This document shows, in pieces, positions 62,442 through 64,000 of a stretch of DNA of 64,000 bases. The stretch comes from Woeseiaceae bacterium (GTDB taxonomy: Bacteria; Pseudomonadota; Gammaproteobacteria; Steroidobacterales; Woeseiaceae). The notes under the pieces were generated by a model. That model made no database searches, was not told the origin of the DNA, and saw only the letters and a list, made by a program, of their open reading frames with translations. Every line of letters starts with the position of its first letter. The first letter of the stretch is position 1. The stretch is taken from assembly GCA_021773135.1 (NCBI GenBank), contig JAJFKP010000005.1, forward strand, positions 62,001 to 126,000, written 5' to 3'. The translations under genes were made by a program, and so were the position numbers.

Positions 62442-62996
62442 ATGACACAGCACGAATACATCTTCATCGCGATTTCAATCGTACTTGGCCTGGCGATGAC
62501 TCGACTGCTGCATTCCGCCGCCGGACTGGTTCGCGCCCACAAACGCGTGACCTTTCATTGGGCAACGGCACTCTGGGGCGTCATCGTTTTGATCTATATC
62601 CTGCAGCTCTGGTGGGTTGGCTGGGAACTGCGAAATTTTTCGGATTGGGGCATCACTGATTTTTTCGTGCTCGTGATCGGTTCCATTTTTGTCTATGGCG
62701 CAGCCGATCTCGCGCTGCCGACTGAGGACTACGACGTGTCTGCCGACGATGAACTGGATTTCCTGGCACATAGTCAATCGCTTGGACGTGTCTCGGCGCT
62801 TTCGATGCTTGGCTATTTCGGTGTAGGTCCATACGTCAACATAACCATGTTTGACAATCCTGCATTGCCGTCATTAGGGATACCGAGCATTGGCGGAGTC
62901 ATGATGCTATTGATCATGTTAAGGCCGGCATGGTTCAAATCGATTGCAGTTGTATTTGCCGCTTACACCATCGTGATCCTCTTCCTGACCGCCTGA
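62442..62996 (+). CDS. Membrane protein, function unknown
   Basis: A 184-residue protein with about six helices (around residues 7-25, 41-60, 70-88, 116-132, 140-155 and 162-180) and an acidic loop LPTEDYDVSADDELDF. ATG 62442 (MTQHEYIFIAISIVLGLAMT) is preferred to a longer frame because it opens directly into the first helix. Similar short membrane proteins are often annotated as hypothetical. No family recognised. Confidence 0.7.
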   Translation: MTQHEYIFIAISIVLGLAMTRLLHSAAGLVRAHKRVTFHWATALWGVIVLIYILQLWWVGWELRNFSDWGITDFFVLVIGSIFVYGAADLALPTEDYDVSADDELDFLAHSQSLGRVSALSMLGYFGVGPYVNITMFDNPALPSLGIPSIGGVMMLLIMLRPAWFKSIAVVFAAYTIVILFLTA

Positions 62997-63221
62997 TCAC
63001 CCCGTCTAAAAGCTGAAGCCTGCTCATGTGAAATGCTGGCTACCGTCAGAGCCGCCGCCCGATACAGTCGACGCTGCTCGCCACTTCTTATATAAAGGAC
63101 ACGCTGGAGTGAACCGCTGTTCACGCCGGGGGTTTTTCGCCTACAGGAAAGCCCATCGACACTCGCCTGTTGCGGCCTGGGCTAATCGACGACTGGCTGC
63201 CTTTTTTTGGAGTAATTTACC

Positions 63222-64000
63222 TTGAGAATATTTTTTAGCCTGGTTGCATTGTTCGGGCTCGCGACCTCGGTTGCCGCTCAGCAGCGATTCGAGTTTTCAT
63301 CTTTCGAGATCCCGGGAAACGGAAGGATCGTCGTACCCGTCGCGGAAGGCGAGACACTAAGCGGTATTGCTGTGACAGTCGATCAACAAACCAATGGCGC
63401 GCTGACAGTCGCGGCGACGGAAGCAGCATTCACTGGCGCGCTTGGCGAGTCACTGACGCTGTATGGTGTGAGTCCGTTTTCCCGTGTCGACCTGGTTGGC
63501 GTTGGCGCGGAACCGATCGGACGTGTCGTGGCAGAAAATTTCGGCGGCACCGCGGCGTCACTGCTGGGCGATACGACAGGCGGGGCGGTACAGATCCTGT
63601 GGCCCGATGAAAACACGGAAGCAGAAGCGACCGCTGCGCGGGTCGCTTTTGGCTATCAACTTCGCAGCTATCGATTCGATCGACACCAGGCCGAGCAGGT
63701 AAACAGGGATGAACTGCCAATCGTGCGGCTGTTAAGCGATGACCGCTCCGAAAGCGAGTTCGATGACGATCTTGCCCACCTTGCCGAAGGCGTCTATCTC
63801 GCGCGTGACATGAGCTCGGAGCCTGCCAACATTATCTATCCGCAATCATTCGTTGAGCGCGTCGAGGAACAGTTTGACGGGCTTGATAACGTCAGCATCA
63901 AAGTGCTGGATGAAGAAGACCTGCAGCGACTGGGCATGGGCGCACATTGGGGTGTTGGCAAAGGCTCATCGCGACCGCCTCGCCTTTTGATTATCGAATA
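63222..64000 (+). CDS. Leucyl aminopeptidase (M17), exported, 3' end beyond the window
   Basis: The first 259 codons of an M17-type leucyl aminopeptidase. A signal peptide (about residues 1-19, RIFFSLVALFGLATSVAAQ) suggests export, unlike the usual cytoplasmic PepA. The N-terminal macro-like domain runs to about residue 170. The start of the catalytic domain shows LARDMSSEPANIIYPQSFVE and LQRLGMGAHWGVGKGSSRPP, with the latter near the first metal-ligand region of the family. Start is TTG with GGAG 10 nt upstream. The metal site itself lies beyond the window. Confidence 0.85.
   Translation, partial: MRIFFSLVALFGLATSVAAQQRFEFSSFEIPGNGRIVVPVAEGETLSGIAVTVDQQTNGALTVAATEAAFTGALGESLTLYGVSPFSRVDLVGVGAEPIGRVVAENFGGTAASLLGDTTGGAVQILWPDENTEAEATAARVAFGYQLRSYRFDRHQAEQVNRDELPIVRLLSDDRSESEFDDDLAHLAEGVYLARDMSSEPANIIYPQSFVERVEEQFDGLDNVSIKVLDEEDLQRLGMGAHWGVGKGSSRPPRLLIIE

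Overview
The window is a chromosomal segment from a proteobacterium, most plausibly a marine gammaproteobacterium. That rests on the mix of a bufferin (MNIO) operon, cytochrome P460 genes, a B-type succinate dehydrogenase, RidA, PhoD and DUF2490 proteins, and REP/MITE-like palindromes. It is an inference, since no rRNA or tRNA gene is present to fix the taxonomy. No transposase, integrase or CRISPR array was seen. Layout: 0.3-3.5 kb holds a small cysteine-rich lipoprotein and a complete bufferin copper-binding RiPP operon (bufA1, DoxX, bufB, bufC) with a 14-bp hairpin behind the precursor gene. 3.7-10.0 kb is a tightly overlapping four-gene operon: FMN glutamate-synthase-like protein, acetolactate-synthase-like enzyme, aldehyde dehydrogenase, and an NDH-2-like flavoprotein fused to a cyclic-nucleotide-binding domain. 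10.8-21.6 kb is a leftward central-carbon cluster (sensor kinase, FixJ-like regulator, PoxB-like enzyme, malic enzyme, TPR-like protein, sdhCAB, fumC) able to carry succinate through fumarate, malate and pyruvate towards acetate. A 50-bp tandem repeat inside it reiterates the sdhA translation start. 22.0-26.4 kb holds two convergent, paralogous membrane TPR signalling proteins.

27.2-33.4 kb is a haem-protein region: diheme cytochrome c, three cytochrome P460 genes (one intact, one with a single frameshift, one decayed), a 31-residue membrane peptide, a secreted truncated haemoglobin, a membrane cytochrome and a PagL-like outer-membrane protein. Three of its promoters carry the same near-perfect 21-bp palindrome, and one also carries a perfect FNR/Dnr-type box. 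I read this as a small regulon for reactive nitrogen or low oxygen.

34.5-48.1 kb is an accessory island of short, unrelated genes all on the plus strand (GFA, two cupins, DUF3052, LuxR-type, DUF4199, VOC, MarC, amidohydrolase, methyltransferase, DUF2835, LysE, DUF998 and others). They are punctuated by about fifteen degenerate copies of one repeat of about 55 bp, all in the same orientation and often starting 6-20 nt after a stop codon. The arrangement looks like a gene-cassette array but the repeat does not fit integron attC sites. This is the best candidate here for something undescribed.

48.8-64 kb carries a secreted hypothetical protein, a large protein with a degenerate cyclase domain and TPRs, RidA, a Tat-exported PhoD phosphatase, two GNAT acetyltransferases (one flanked by two REP-like elements), an exported FAD oxidoreductase with a cupin partner, a DUF2490 protein, two membrane proteins, and the start of a leucyl aminopeptidase cut by the window end. 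Several genes (P460, MarC, the 36.8 kb gene) are broken by small indels, some at short homopolymers, so real decay and sequencing error must be told apart.
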